Assembly (NCBI GenBank): GCA_903866395.1
Contig: CAIPNM010000449.1
Coordinates: forward strand, 1 to 47,035
From: an uncultured bacterium
GTDB lineage: Bacteria; Pseudomonadota; Gammaproteobacteria; Burkholderiales; Burkholderiaceae_E
Reading direction: 5' to 3'
Length of the DNA stretch: 47,035 nt
In this document: positions 44,401-47,035 of the stretch, one piece after another
How positions within the stretch are numbered: the first letter of the stretch is position 1
How the letters are laid out: each line of letters opens with the position of its first letter
Program-made: the position numbers and the translations under genes
Notes under the pieces: model-generated
Told to the model about the DNA's origin: nothing
The model's database searches: none
What the model saw: the letters and a program-made list of their open reading frames with translations, nothing else

Positions 44401-47035
44401 CAGTCGGCGATCTTCAACCCGGGCGCGTCCACGCCCACTGCGCTGGTGTTCAACTGGGTCGTGCCTGATCTTAGTGCGCGCACCGATCTGCTGGCAGCCA
44501 ACCGCAATGTGCCCAGTGTGCTAGTCACGGGACTCGATCTGAACGGCGGCCAGATCCGCGATGCGGCGGGCAATTCAATCGTGGTCAGCCCGGCCACATC
44601 GCTTGCGCTTGGCATGCAGAGTTCGACGCAGACCAATCCGGTTGTTCGTCCCTCGGGTGCCCTCGCTATCACGTCGGCAGCCGGCGCCGTCATGCGCCCG
44701 GCTGATCTCCTGAACGTTTCGGTCACGGGTACTGCCGCCGCCACCGCGACTAACCAGGCCACGCCGTCGCTCACTGTCACCTTTACAGATTCAGCCTCGA
44801 CGCCGCGCACCGTGGTGGTTTCCAACGTGCCAGTGGTGAACGGCAGCTGGTCCGTATCCGGGGTCAACCTGAGTGGCATGACAACCGGTGCCGTGCGGGT
44901 GAGCGTGACTGGCGCGAGCAATACGATCTTGACGCTGGACAGCTTCCTCGTGGTCGACCGAAGCGTGCCCACGCTGCTGTCCGTCCATGGCCCGGCTGAC
45001 GGTGACTTCCTGGCCGGCTCCACACAGAGGGTGCTTCTCAACTTCAGCGAACGTGTTGATATCGACACCACCGCGGGAGCGCCCACCATCCGCGTACGCG
45101 TCAATCCTGGCACGACGACCGAGGCTGTGGTCACCGCTACCTACGATGCCGCAGCTTCAACGGCAACGTCCAAGGTATTCAACTACGTTACGCCGTCGGG
45201 CTATCGTTACTACGCGCCGGGCGACATCGTGACGGCTGGAAGCGGCACGATCGATGTCCGCGCTGGACGCGACATCCTGATGATCGAAGGGACGCGTGCG
45301 GCGACTGCGGACGGCAACATCCGCTACGTCGCGGTCGGACGCATTCAGGCAGCGCTGTTTAACACCACTGGAGCGAATGCGAAGGTCAGCCTGATCGCAG
45401 AGCGGATCATCGATGCCAACCTCGGCGCGCTGAACGTTAAAGCGGCCGAGCTGCGGATTGATGTGGCGGGTGTTGCGGCAGGTGCTGGCGTGGCCTCGGC
45501 TGCCGATCCCCTGGAGACTGAAGTCAACGTGATGGCCGTCAAGCTGACGGGCACATCGACTACCGGCGTGTTTGTGGTTGAGGCGAATGCGCTGACGATC
45601 GGCGCCGCCGCTGCAATTCCGGTGAACCAGGTTGGCGCAGACGGCGTGACGCTTACGCCAACGTCCGATGCCGGTACGGTGCAGGGCGTTCAGTCCACAG
45701 GTCTGGCGGTGGTGCGCACCACCGACGGTTCGATGACCAGCTCGTCGGGTGCGGCGGGTGCCATTTCCGCGAGCGGCAACATCTTGCTGCAGGCGGCCGG
45801 CACGGCGGCCAATGTGACGCTGGGCGGCGCGCTCTCGAGTTCGGCGGGTCATATCAGCGTCAGTGCCTCAGGCGCGATCGCCCAGAACGCGGCAATCAGC
45901 ACGGCAGCGTCGCTCGCGACCATTGATCTGCTCGCAGGCGCCTCGATCGCGATGGCAGCCAGCACGAGTATCTCCACCAACAACGGATCGGTTCGGCTGC
46001 AATCCGGCACCGACTCAAGCGCGGCAGCGCGCCACATTGCCATCGGTCAGATTCTGGCGGGCAGTGGCTCGGTTGCGGTGCTTGCCGGCACCGAGATTAC
46101 GGACGCCTCGGCGACGGCGGCAGTCGACATTGATGCGGCTTCGGTTCTGCTGAAGGCGGGAACCGCCATCGGCTCCGGTACCAACGCCATCGATCTTGAC
46201 ACTGACGTTCTTGCTGCGTCGGCTGCGGCGGGCGGCGCGTTCCTGACCGATACGGGTACGTCGGCGGGTACCGGTCTGGTGATCGATCATTTCAGCGTCA
46301 TCGGCAACCGCGTGGGCGTGCTGGGTACGGCGTCGGCGCTCCTCGCCGATCAGCTTGAAGATCTGGGAAGCGTAGACGGCTCACTGGTGCTTCAGGTTGC
46401 GCAGGGTGATCTGGTGATCAACGCCGGCACTGCCGGAAGCGGGGCGGTGCTGGCGGCCGGGGCGGGCAATCTGCTGCTACAGGCACAGTCGGGTGCGCTC
46501 CATGTGCGCGCTGCGATCGATGCGGGCACGGGACATGTTTCGCTGCTCTCGACCGGTTCGCAGACTTACACGGCTGCCGCGGACGTCTCGACTGTGGGTG
46601 GTTCGATTGATGTGGCGGTTAGCGCTACGTCCAGCACCATCACCATGGCTGCGTCAACCGTCTTTGCCTCAGGCGGTGGAAATGTCCGCCTGGTGGCGGA
46701 CGGGACGATCACGCTGGGCTCGCTCGACGCGCGCCCTGCATCGGGAGCGCAGTCGACCTGGGGGCAGGTCACGGTCACCAGCGCCGCGGGCTCCATCGTC
46801 GATGCGGTCATGATCGGTGCGGTCGGGCCACTCAGTTCGACCGCCGCTGTCATCGGCACGGCAACTGCGGGAGAACTTCTCGCAGGCGGAGAAGGGGCAT
46901 CGTATGTCCGGGCTTCGACCCAGGGGGCGCTCGCCGAGTCGGCCACTGCAAGTGCTGATGCGGATGTGATGTTCGGTGGTCTTGCCTCCACACTGGGAAT
47001 CGACGGTCTGTACGCTGAAAGTGCCGAGTCCGAGA
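1..47035 (+). CDS. Giant repeat-built surface/adhesin-like protein, internal fragment open at both ends
   Basis: One reading frame (codons starting at base 1) is open from the first to the last base, giving 15,678 codons with no stop and one leftover base. No start, signal peptide, membrane segment, anchor or secretion signal is visible, so both termini lie outside. The protein is rich in Gly, Ala, Thr, Val, Ser, Asp and Asn, and I saw no cysteine. It is made almost wholly of repeats: N-terminal 162-residue units, calcium-loop insertions, an RTX-like patch, beta-solenoid stretches, small strand-helix-hairpin domains and Ig-like arrays. Cysteine-free, calcium-binding, Ig-like and solenoid content is typical of secreted giant adhesins exported by type I or two-partner systems; which system applies here cannot be seen. 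Expected location is the cell surface or extracellular space. The coding call is near certain; the adhesin role is inferred from architecture only. Confidence 0.97.
2437..3990 (+). repeat. Three related repeats with YGFGV and YGFDP motifs
   Basis: Units begin near 2437, 2941 and 3457 and are 504, 516 and 534 bases long. They keep the skeleton of the preceding 162-residue units (GFEK-type start, an ITGxxIxAFVGYA strand, a lysine strand KAxxDSxxIYGF), but the middle is replaced by an ExRxFxEQxSxLYGFGxE segment and a YGFDPxxFELS segment. The first unit also has a phenylalanine- and tyrosine-rich entry around 2,401-2,430. This is probably a diverged second generation of the same repeat. No enzyme motif is visible. 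Function unknown; structural role inferred from periodicity. Confidence 0.8.
4138..4173 (+). other. EF-hand/dockerin-like calcium loop 1
   Basis: The translated loop DVNGDGLINGDD has the D-x-N-x-D-G-x-x-x-x-x-D spacing of EF-hand and dockerin calcium loops. It follows an AFIGVGGPY strand and precedes NPDAVG and a DDFDFGLA strand, so it sits as an insertion within a repeat unit. Calcium binding is inferred from the pattern. Confidence 0.75.
4741..4776 (+). other. EF-hand/dockerin-like calcium loop 2
   Basis: The loop DVNGDGKVDRTD has the same ligand spacing and is followed by NSDAIG, matching the NPDAVG that follows loop 1. It occupies the same position in the next repeat unit, about 600 bases downstream, so loop and repeat were duplicated together. 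Confidence 0.75.
6322..6363 (+). other. Calcium-loop-like Asp/Asn segment 3
   Basis: The segment DDNNGDGLPDNINE follows VGFAGINGPY and precedes SAAGLVVDNVDF, the same context as loops 1 and 2. The Asp/Asn ligands are there, but the last part of the loop is shifted relative to the classical pattern, so it may be a weaker or altered site. Confidence 0.6.
6670..6801 (+). repeat. Tandem thrombospondin-3-like Asp/Asn calcium repeats, cluster A
   Basis: About 44 residues with three to four consecutive copies of a D-x-N-x-N-G-x-x-D pattern, including DVNNNGKFDTYDED, DLNGNGIFDVTED and DLDRNG. The 12-15-residue period resembles thrombospondin type 3 repeats, which wrap several calcium ions. The cluster lies between an INFEASFPNSP stretch and an IFDFTSE strand, inside a repeat unit. 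Calcium binding is inferred. Confidence 0.75.
7075..7260 (+). repeat. Tandem thrombospondin-3-like Asp/Asn calcium repeats, cluster B
   Basis: About 62 residues with five Asp/Asn loops in a row: DGNGDGRINEKD, DRNRNGVLDVYDED, DANHNGLFDPGED, DTNGNTLFDRTED and DANGNGLLDDY. It follows the repeat strand AFIGVGGYW and precedes NKSAVGLAMQDLDLGIL, so the single loop seen in units 1 and 2 has here expanded into a multi-site cluster. This is the strongest candidate calcium-binding segment in the window. Confidence 0.8.
8056..8085 (+). other. Isolated DLNGDG motif
   Basis: A short DLNGDGVVYA motif in a strand-rich stretch. Only the first half of a calcium loop is present and the terminal acidic ligand is missing, so binding is doubtful; it may be the remnant of a lost insertion. 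Confidence 0.4.
9517..9738 (+). other. RTX-like Gly/Asp-rich patch
   Basis: About 74 residues with Gly-Gly-x-Gly-x-Asp-like turns: EGNGGADYFIILGGG, AGNAGNDKFTGG, FLGGDGDDSYVGGSGGG and IDLGTGVNTI. This resembles the nonapeptide calcium-binding repeats of RTX proteins (beta-roll), in an imperfect form of about five turns. It marks the boundary between the N-terminal repeat region and the long solenoid-like part. RTX repeats usually sit near the C-terminus of type I substrates; here the patch is internal, so it does not show the export route. Confidence 0.7.
9739..11400 (+). other. Beta-solenoid-like region 1
   Basis: Short strands of alternating Val/Ile/Leu and Thr/Ser/Asn separated by Gly/Asp turns (for example NDITVNADEQVVLSG and RLTLSTQGELLLAG) run for about 550 residues. 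The pattern is that of right-handed beta-helix stalks in filamentous haemagglutinin-like proteins. No N-terminal two-partner-secretion domain is visible. The region contains one copy of an LxxLxxxFxxVxIGH motif. Confidence 0.65.
10531..10596 (+). repeat. IGH motif, copy 1
   Basis: The translated segment DLAAIASQFNTVTIGHRGTG is a short amphipathic helix followed by a strand ending in IGH and a Gly turn. A second copy lies about 21.5 kb downstream at 32,083. Comparable FxxVxIGxxxGxG motifs occur in other giant adhesin-like proteins as far as I recall; the function is unknown to me. Confidence 0.6.
11563..12681 (+). repeat. Tandem LGY repeats (DWG-Gln-LGY-FYK type), six units
   Basis: Units of about 67-73 residues lie near 11,563 (half unit), 11,710, 11,902, 12,094, 12,331 and 12,535. 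The LGY/FGY motif falls at 11,806, 12,007, 12,217, 12,436 and 12,640, spaced 201-219 bases apart. Consensus order: YDxxxIDWG; (A/G)xPAxGxxF; xxLxxxQKxxVAxxLGY; a variable linker; LFFF or FYK strand. The Gln-containing segment looks like an amphipathic helix, unusual in a beta-dominated protein. A helical, Ala-rich lead-in (11,401-11,560) precedes it. A seventh, isolated unit lies at 17,695. I do not recognise a named family. Confidence 0.8.
12700..15384 (+). other. Beta-solenoid-like region 2
   Basis: About 895 residues of short strands and Gly turns of the form GNISLLGAGADLNLQS, GRLRASQQISIQGGS and GDLIANRDITVNAGTV. Asp-containing inward positions and Asn/Gly turns recur every 20-30 residues. 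A possible helical interruption (PAWTQQVLAEQFPQFANGRL) lies at 14,161-14,220. The surrounding modules suggest this is a stalk segment between the LGY repeats and the first strand-helix-hairpin domains. Confidence 0.65.
15385..16044 (+). repeat. Strand-helix-hairpin domains 1 and 2
   Basis: Two copies (about 15,385-15,675 and 15,754-16,044) of a domain of about 90 residues. The order is VVSAxxxSxASxRxVxL; VxGAxYxLxVxxxxVxYVA; a helix of the type AAQIAAGLAAALNTV; and a closing hairpin VTASGSTIQISSGSGT. The strand-helix-hairpin order resembles the Flagellin_IN-like and phage-tail-associated pattern of a tyrosine strand followed by SIAAALAAAINA and then TASVSGxxITLTS. They interrupt the solenoid and are the first of more than twenty copies in the window. 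Confidence 0.75.
16045..17427 (+). other. Beta-solenoid-like region 3
   Basis: About 460 residues of short strands and Gly turns (for example SGQVRIRAGSIQGIGVDLGS and GDVHLNAGVDLTLS). It leads without a break into the aromatic island. Nothing catalytic is visible. Confidence 0.6.
17428..19050 (+). other. Aromatic- and lysine-rich globular island
   Basis: About 540 residues with composition unlike the rest: dense Tyr and Trp (for example ETFYNYNYDWSS near 18,751 and YYDWDNSIGRWAIYYPGGG near 18,391) and many Lys and Arg. It opens with Val/Glu/Thr-rich strands (17,428-17,585: VVVPVVTTVEEAVEEVVGY and a second run VPVITKVPTLITEQVG) and closes with a similar run (18,901-19,020: TTTKEVTVVNFEDVTVWESR). 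In between lie one LGY unit (17,695-17,907), a Lys-rich part (18,001-18,130) and a Gly hinge before GLFGISWLFGSS (18,346-18,390). The frame stays open and codon use stays GC-rich. I do not recognise a family. A globular, possibly ligand-contacting domain carried on the stalk is an inference. Confidence 0.7.
17695..17907 (+). repeat. Isolated seventh LGY unit
   Basis: NYEIDWADAGT, then FQQLNDVQRQAVLNFLGYKK and a Phe/Tyr strand match the order of the LGY array at 11,563-12,681. The unit has a longer insertion between the DW strand and the Gln helix. It sits 5 kb from the main array inside the aromatic island, linking the two regions. Confidence 0.7.
19051..24060 (+). other. Beta-solenoid-like region 4 studded with strand-helix-hairpin domains 3-9
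   Basis: Solenoid-like strands alternate with seven copies of the domain of about 90 residues: 19,534-19,800, 19,864-20,106, 20,416-20,706, 21,256-21,546, 21,592-21,864, 22,435-22,700 and 23,752-24,024. The closing hairpin is well kept: ASGRVITLSSGAG, ASGSVITISSGAG, AGAQTITIGSGAG and ASGSTITISAGAG. The helix is AAALALKADALA-like or GIAAAINALG-like. Between them are stalk-like runs such as 20,161-20,400, 20,740-21,250, 21,870-22,430 and 22,741-23,580. The small domains probably protrude from the stalk. Confidence 0.7.
24313..24504 (+). repeat. Nested SIxRASxVVTxTF domain, copy 1
   Basis: About 64 residues: FTSISRASNVVTITFPDAHG, then GQSVVIDGIGGFEGTHTIT and a closing NTLRF strand. The pattern (a strand, a His-Gly or His-Ala turn, GxSVxxxG, FxGTFTVxSV, TLxY) is also common in phage structural proteins as I recall. 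It is inserted within a strand-helix-hairpin domain: YRYSVTID precedes it and the helix WASILTSLDTLIDAAGG follows at about 24,592. Confidence 0.75.
24841..28500 (+). repeat. Nearly continuous array of strand-helix-hairpin domains 10-18
   Basis: Here the small domain occurs almost back to back, with little solenoid between: about 25,066-25,330, 25,384-25,640, 25,684-26,040, 26,062-26,330, 26,341-26,640, 26,929-27,200, 27,226-27,510, 27,835-28,160 and 28,234-28,500. Half-domains or degenerate copies lie at about 24,841-25,060, 26,701-26,930 and 27,570-27,780. Copies are more diverged than those at 19-22 kb; several helices carry a tryptophan (TNWATVLGYLETLIEAG, TTWDQLASLLRAEVEQG, ASWDAVLNNLETRILAD). 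Those three share the longer W-x-x-(V/L)-L helix, a recognisable subfamily. Confidence 0.7.
28501..29850 (+). other. Beta-solenoid-like region 5
   Basis: About 450 residues of very regular stalk sequence with short turns: GNLSVVALDVHAGDQLRLGS, GNLTINNLTGTGGKLTIIAT and GNVTIGDIASPVDLSNVIIQ. The GN(L/V)(T/S) turn recurs about every 20-25 residues, one of the clearest solenoid periods in the window. It contains RLVIEAVNGIASGGRLDV around 29,599, a motif of the AIGxG/INGIxSG type also seen further downstream. Confidence 0.7.
29866..30360 (+). repeat. Strand-helix-hairpin domains 19 and 20
   Basis: Two copies, at about 29,866-30,066 and 30,130-30,336. Each has a TAHVLDFGGTTFAFTS- or VYTLVVNGQAHLTT-type strand, a short PTWAEVLSGIADAVN- or PTWDALLTSFATAIN-type helix, and a VSGGTITLS- or VAGGILKIT-type closing strand. 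The PTW helix start is shared with the copy at 32,644, suggesting a subfamily in this part of the gene. Confidence 0.75.
30361..32640 (+). other. Beta-solenoid-like region 6
   Basis: About 760 residues of stalk-like strands (GGGAVTITAESGNLTLADG, RVTVAGNVTIYASGTVSF). A less regular, charged part at 30,541-30,840 (ELELEWAMTKGKASINR and a following DEQDRRGLSTGQ) may be a small inserted element. The second IGH motif lies near the end of the region. Confidence 0.6.
32083..32190 (+). repeat. IGH motif, copy 2
   Basis: REELKQLSNNFQKVVIGHQN followed by an IGSGTVRVGG strand matches copy 1 at 10,531 in the helix-strand-IGH-Gly order. The following FEIYGGEVRFED segment looks like the next solenoid turn. 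Confidence 0.65.
32644..33063 (+). repeat. Strand-helix-hairpin domain 21 split by a nested domain
   Basis: The strand AIYTLTLDGIVFRAKA and helix PTWGEVFGALASDVSNT are followed not by the usual closing hairpin but by the nested module at 32,773-32,976. The host domain resumes at about 32,977 with VSAYAALVSTD and a TYLTIGRGLKG hairpin. The insertion falls in the loop between helix and hairpin, where an extra domain would not break the fold. Confidence 0.75.
32773..32976 (+). repeat. Nested SIxRASxVVTxTF domain, copy 2
   Basis: FSGIARASGVVTVTFPRAHA, then GQSVNIAGVDGFNGEFTVAS and a TVTYQQ strand. It is close to copies 1 and 4 in every segment. It lies inside strand-helix-hairpin domain 21. Confidence 0.8.
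33073..33255 (+). repeat. Nested SIxRASxVVTxTF domain, copy 3
   Basis: ASISRTSDVVTATFTAPHDF, then GQLVTVAGASGFNGTFQVAT and a TLTYSE strand. It starts within a few residues of the end of host domain 21, only about 100 bases after copy 2, so the two copies flank the host's closing hairpin. Confidence 0.75.
33346..33960 (+). repeat. Strand-helix-hairpin domains 22 and 23
   Basis: Copies at about 33,346-33,630 and 33,664-33,930. They have a GAQLDLKV- or RAYTLTAP-type strand, a DTWSEVFQDLVTKINQV or ANWTDVLRTLADKVSAS helix, and a closing PGLTLSG or PVLTVSG strand. These are the last recognisable copies in the window; downstream the stalk is decorated by Ig-like arrays instead. Confidence 0.7.
35545..35958 (+). 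repeat. Stalk block GN-IDAG-SQTY-SLDAR, copy 1
   Basis: Reads GNVLIQAGSGTLTVNAAIDA, then GNVSLISLGSQTYSASGDV, ITMAAGTKLQTNGG, ITLGVLDART, TWGAVSVISVGGSVVDA. The same order and many identical residues occur at 46,465-46,806, 10.9 kb downstream. Copy 1 is about 24 residues longer, with extra sequence before ITLG (an RVAAGTYTGNTVTTPGG stretch). Confidence 0.85.
35962..36159 (+). repeat. Nested SIxRASxVVTxTF domain, copy 4
   Basis: FTSIARASNVVTVTFPVAHA, then GDSVVVSGLADFNGTFTVAS and a TLTYAQT strand. It is very similar to copies 1 and 2. Here the host is stalk sequence, not a strand-helix-hairpin domain: it starts directly after the GGSVVDA turn, and the partner block near 46,806 continues without it. 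Confidence 0.8.
36253..37317 (+). repeat. Stalk supermodule, copy 1
   Basis: About 355 residues in a fixed order: NPLEIEASTLSLRAGSGGAF and VTEATSLVVG; GPLVLQTVAGSLSTLASTGD; LSLGGTLSSAGHLTLDA; a MQAGASITSANGDVRLASG segment; GRSIVDGDASAATNV; AIGTGSDAIETDVTTLSAAT; GLFITEVGTGASAGVRVDDV; GAVVLTVNTGDLTVNRG; GNVLLQAVSGSVMLND; and a SISVRASGDVVQAP end. The same order recurs at 39,013 and 45,505. It is followed by an exit segment (IDRLTVGAATVRDAGGN) and then the first Ig-like array. Confidence 0.8.
37501..38700 (+). repeat. Ig-like array I (two Big_13-like, two SwmB-like domains)
   Basis: Four domains alternate. Big_13-like a (37,501-37,743) has VTVQNVAVTNGVWSVSNVDL-type strands and ends FFTIDTTAP. 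SwmB-like a (37,750-38,130) has a YTAGAVMLFSVAMSEAVRFG start, TAVFTYTVPA and ITDLAGNSL. Big_13-like b (38,134-38,460) ends FLTLDTSMP. SwmB-like b (38,467-38,700) has GAFAAGSAQTLVVEFSESV and KVFSYQTP but stops there and passes into stalk. The names reflect recognised family patterns (G-x-W strand and ID-x-x-xP end; FSE-V and D-x-AGN), not a search. Such domains typically form extended spacers in adhesins. Confidence 0.75.
38671..39012 (+). repeat. Ig-to-stalk junction and entry segment, copy 1
   Basis: KVFSYQTPDGYFYTAP is followed by GTGTIDVQAGGRIVMVDAAV and GNIRYVAAGALQ, then ADELRISAAGTGSG. The same junction occurs at 45,172 (KVFNYVTPSGYRYYAP, GSGTIDVRAGRDILM, GNIRYVAVGRIQ). The SwmB-like domain is cut after its KVFxYxTP strand at exactly the same place in both copies. 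The two K codons are 6,501 bases (2,167 codons) apart. Confidence 0.85.
39013..40140 (+). repeat. Stalk supermodule, copy 2
   Basis: About 376 residues in the same order as copy 1: TDPIETTIAKLAASV and GLFVLETNALDVG; GALIVRTASGALATLSSGGA; LTLGSATTVVGNLSLIAGG; MAAGAEITMATTVSVTTSNG; GSIVDGVGSAAAEVIASQ; AIGSGSNSIETDVATLAARA; FVREVGANIRSGLAVDTV; GPVVVTVDSGELRLEAG; GAIRLEASAGDVRLNAR; and SISVIASQDVIQAP. The exit segment IDSLIAGRSLLRDAAAN parallels copy 1. The second Ig-like array follows. Confidence 0.8.
40300..45200 (+). repeat. Ig-like array II (eight Big_13-like, seven SwmB-like domains)
   Basis: About 1,630 residues. Big_13-like domains: 40,651-40,965, 41,300-41,632, 41,635-41,868 (short chimera), 42,205-42,546, 42,880-43,206, 43,546-43,866, 43,870-44,220 and 44,625-44,967. 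SwmB-like domains: 40,300-40,650 (chimeric start), 40,966-41,300, 41,875-42,205, 42,547-42,870, 43,207-43,545, 44,221-44,620 and 44,968-45,200 (truncated). One Big_13 plus SwmB pair takes about 660 bases. Each Big_13-like domain starts with a linker of the form VVDxxGxIQVTExAGRxL, carries TNGQWTxxxxNLSTLxxGAV and ends FLTIDxxxP. Each SwmB-like domain carries FSEAVTVTGSPxL, AYDAAASTDTVKVFRWT and LNGGxIxDxAGNAL. Two Big_13-like domains stand in tandem at 43,546-44,220 without an SwmB between them. Confidence 0.8.
45172..45504 (+). repeat. Ig-to-stalk junction and entry segment, copy 2
   Basis: KVFNYVTPSGYRYYAP, GSGTIDVRAGRDILM and GNIRYVAVGRIQ match the junction at 38,671. The following AELRIDVAGVAAGAG parallels ADELRISAAGTGSG. 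It leads into the third supermodule. Confidence 0.85.
45505..46560 (+). repeat. Stalk supermodule, copy 3
   Basis: Same order as copies 1 and 2: DPLETEVNVMAVKLTG and GVFVVEANALTIG; GLAVVRTTDGSMTSSSG; GNILLQAAGTAANVTLGGAL and GHISVSASGAIAQNA; ASIAMAASTSISTNNGSVRL; GTEITDASATAAVDIDAA; AIGSGTNAIDLDTDVLAASA; AFLTDTGTSAGTGLVIDHF; GSLVLQVAQGDLVINAG; and GNLLLQAQSGALHVRAA. It differs at the end: in place of SISVxASxDVxQAP it runs into the IDAG-SQTY block also found at 35,545, so it is a mosaic of two upstream stalk segments. Confidence 0.8.
46465..46806 (+). repeat. Stalk block GN-IDAG-SQTY-SLDAR, copy 2
   Basis: GNLLLQAQSGALHVRAAIDA, GHVSLLSTGSQTYTAAADV, ITMAASTVFASGGGNVRL, ITLGSLDARPASG and TWGQVTVTSAAGSIVDA match 35,545-35,958. 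Stalk-like sequence continues after it to the window end (GLASTLGIDGLYAESAESE) with no stop. Confidence 0.85.

Noticed and set aside
43749-45134. Antisense open frame of 461 codons on the minus strand
   Set aside because: It lies opposite the Ig-like array, whose sense translation is clearly modular. The antisense product is a Ser/Thr/Val/Pro-rich shadow that repeats with the array.
37501-45200. Possible tandem DNA repeat or CRISPR-like array
   Set aside because: The repetition is at protein level with units of about 330 or 660 bases and strong third-position divergence. There are no short identical repeats with unique spacers.
1-47035. Two-partner-secretion filamentous haemagglutinin as a firm assignment
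   Set aside because: The diagnostic N-terminal secretion domain and a partner transporter gene are not in the window, and the mix of calcium loops, RTX-like patch and Ig-like domains fits type I secretion equally well.

Overview
The whole 47,035-base window lies inside one protein-coding gene. I translated the first forward frame (codons starting at 1, 4, 7 and so on) line by line from base 1 to the last base. It stays open throughout: 15,678 complete codons, no stop, no frameshift, and no start or stop belonging to the gene. Both ends run off the window, so the real protein is longer than 15,678 residues. There is no intergenic DNA, and I found no RNA gene, promoter, terminator, insertion sequence or CRISPR array. 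The product looks like a giant, secreted, repeat-built surface or filament protein of the kind often labelled giant adhesin, large exoprotein or beta-strand-repeat protein. I saw no cysteine codon in the entire frame.

The DNA is GC-rich (about 62% in a line counted by hand) and prefers G or C at third codon positions. That fits a Gram-negative bacterium such as a betaproteobacterium, but other GC-rich phyla also carry giant genes like this and the window has no taxonomic marker. The organism is therefore a weak inference.

Layout from N- to C-terminal direction: (1) 1-2,436, five tandem repeats of 162-164 residues; (2) 2,437-3,990, three related units with a YGFDP motif; (3) 3,991-9,360, longer degenerate relatives carrying Asp/Asn-rich calcium-loop-like insertions; (4) 9,517-9,738, a short RTX-like Gly/Asp patch; (5) 9,739-17,427, beta-solenoid-like sequence interrupted by an array of an LGY-containing repeat (11,563-12,681) and by the first two copies of a small strand-helix-hairpin domain; (6) 17,428-19,050, a Tyr/Trp/Lys-rich island unlike the rest; (7) 19,051-33,960, solenoid studded with more than 20 strand-helix-hairpin domains, some of which contain a further small nested domain; (8) 33,961-47,035, three copies of a long solenoid supermodule separated by two arrays of bacterial Ig-like domains (37,501-38,700 and 40,300-45,200).

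The parts probably work as one extracellular object: calcium-stabilised N-terminal repeats, then a long stiff solenoid stalk carrying small domains and one distinctive globular island, then alternating stalk and Ig-like segments. Adhesion, biofilm formation or contact with other cells are the usual roles of such proteins, but nothing in the window proves a function. The secretion signal, the anchor and any secretion-system partner genes must lie outside the window. All domain names come from recognition by eye, without database searches.
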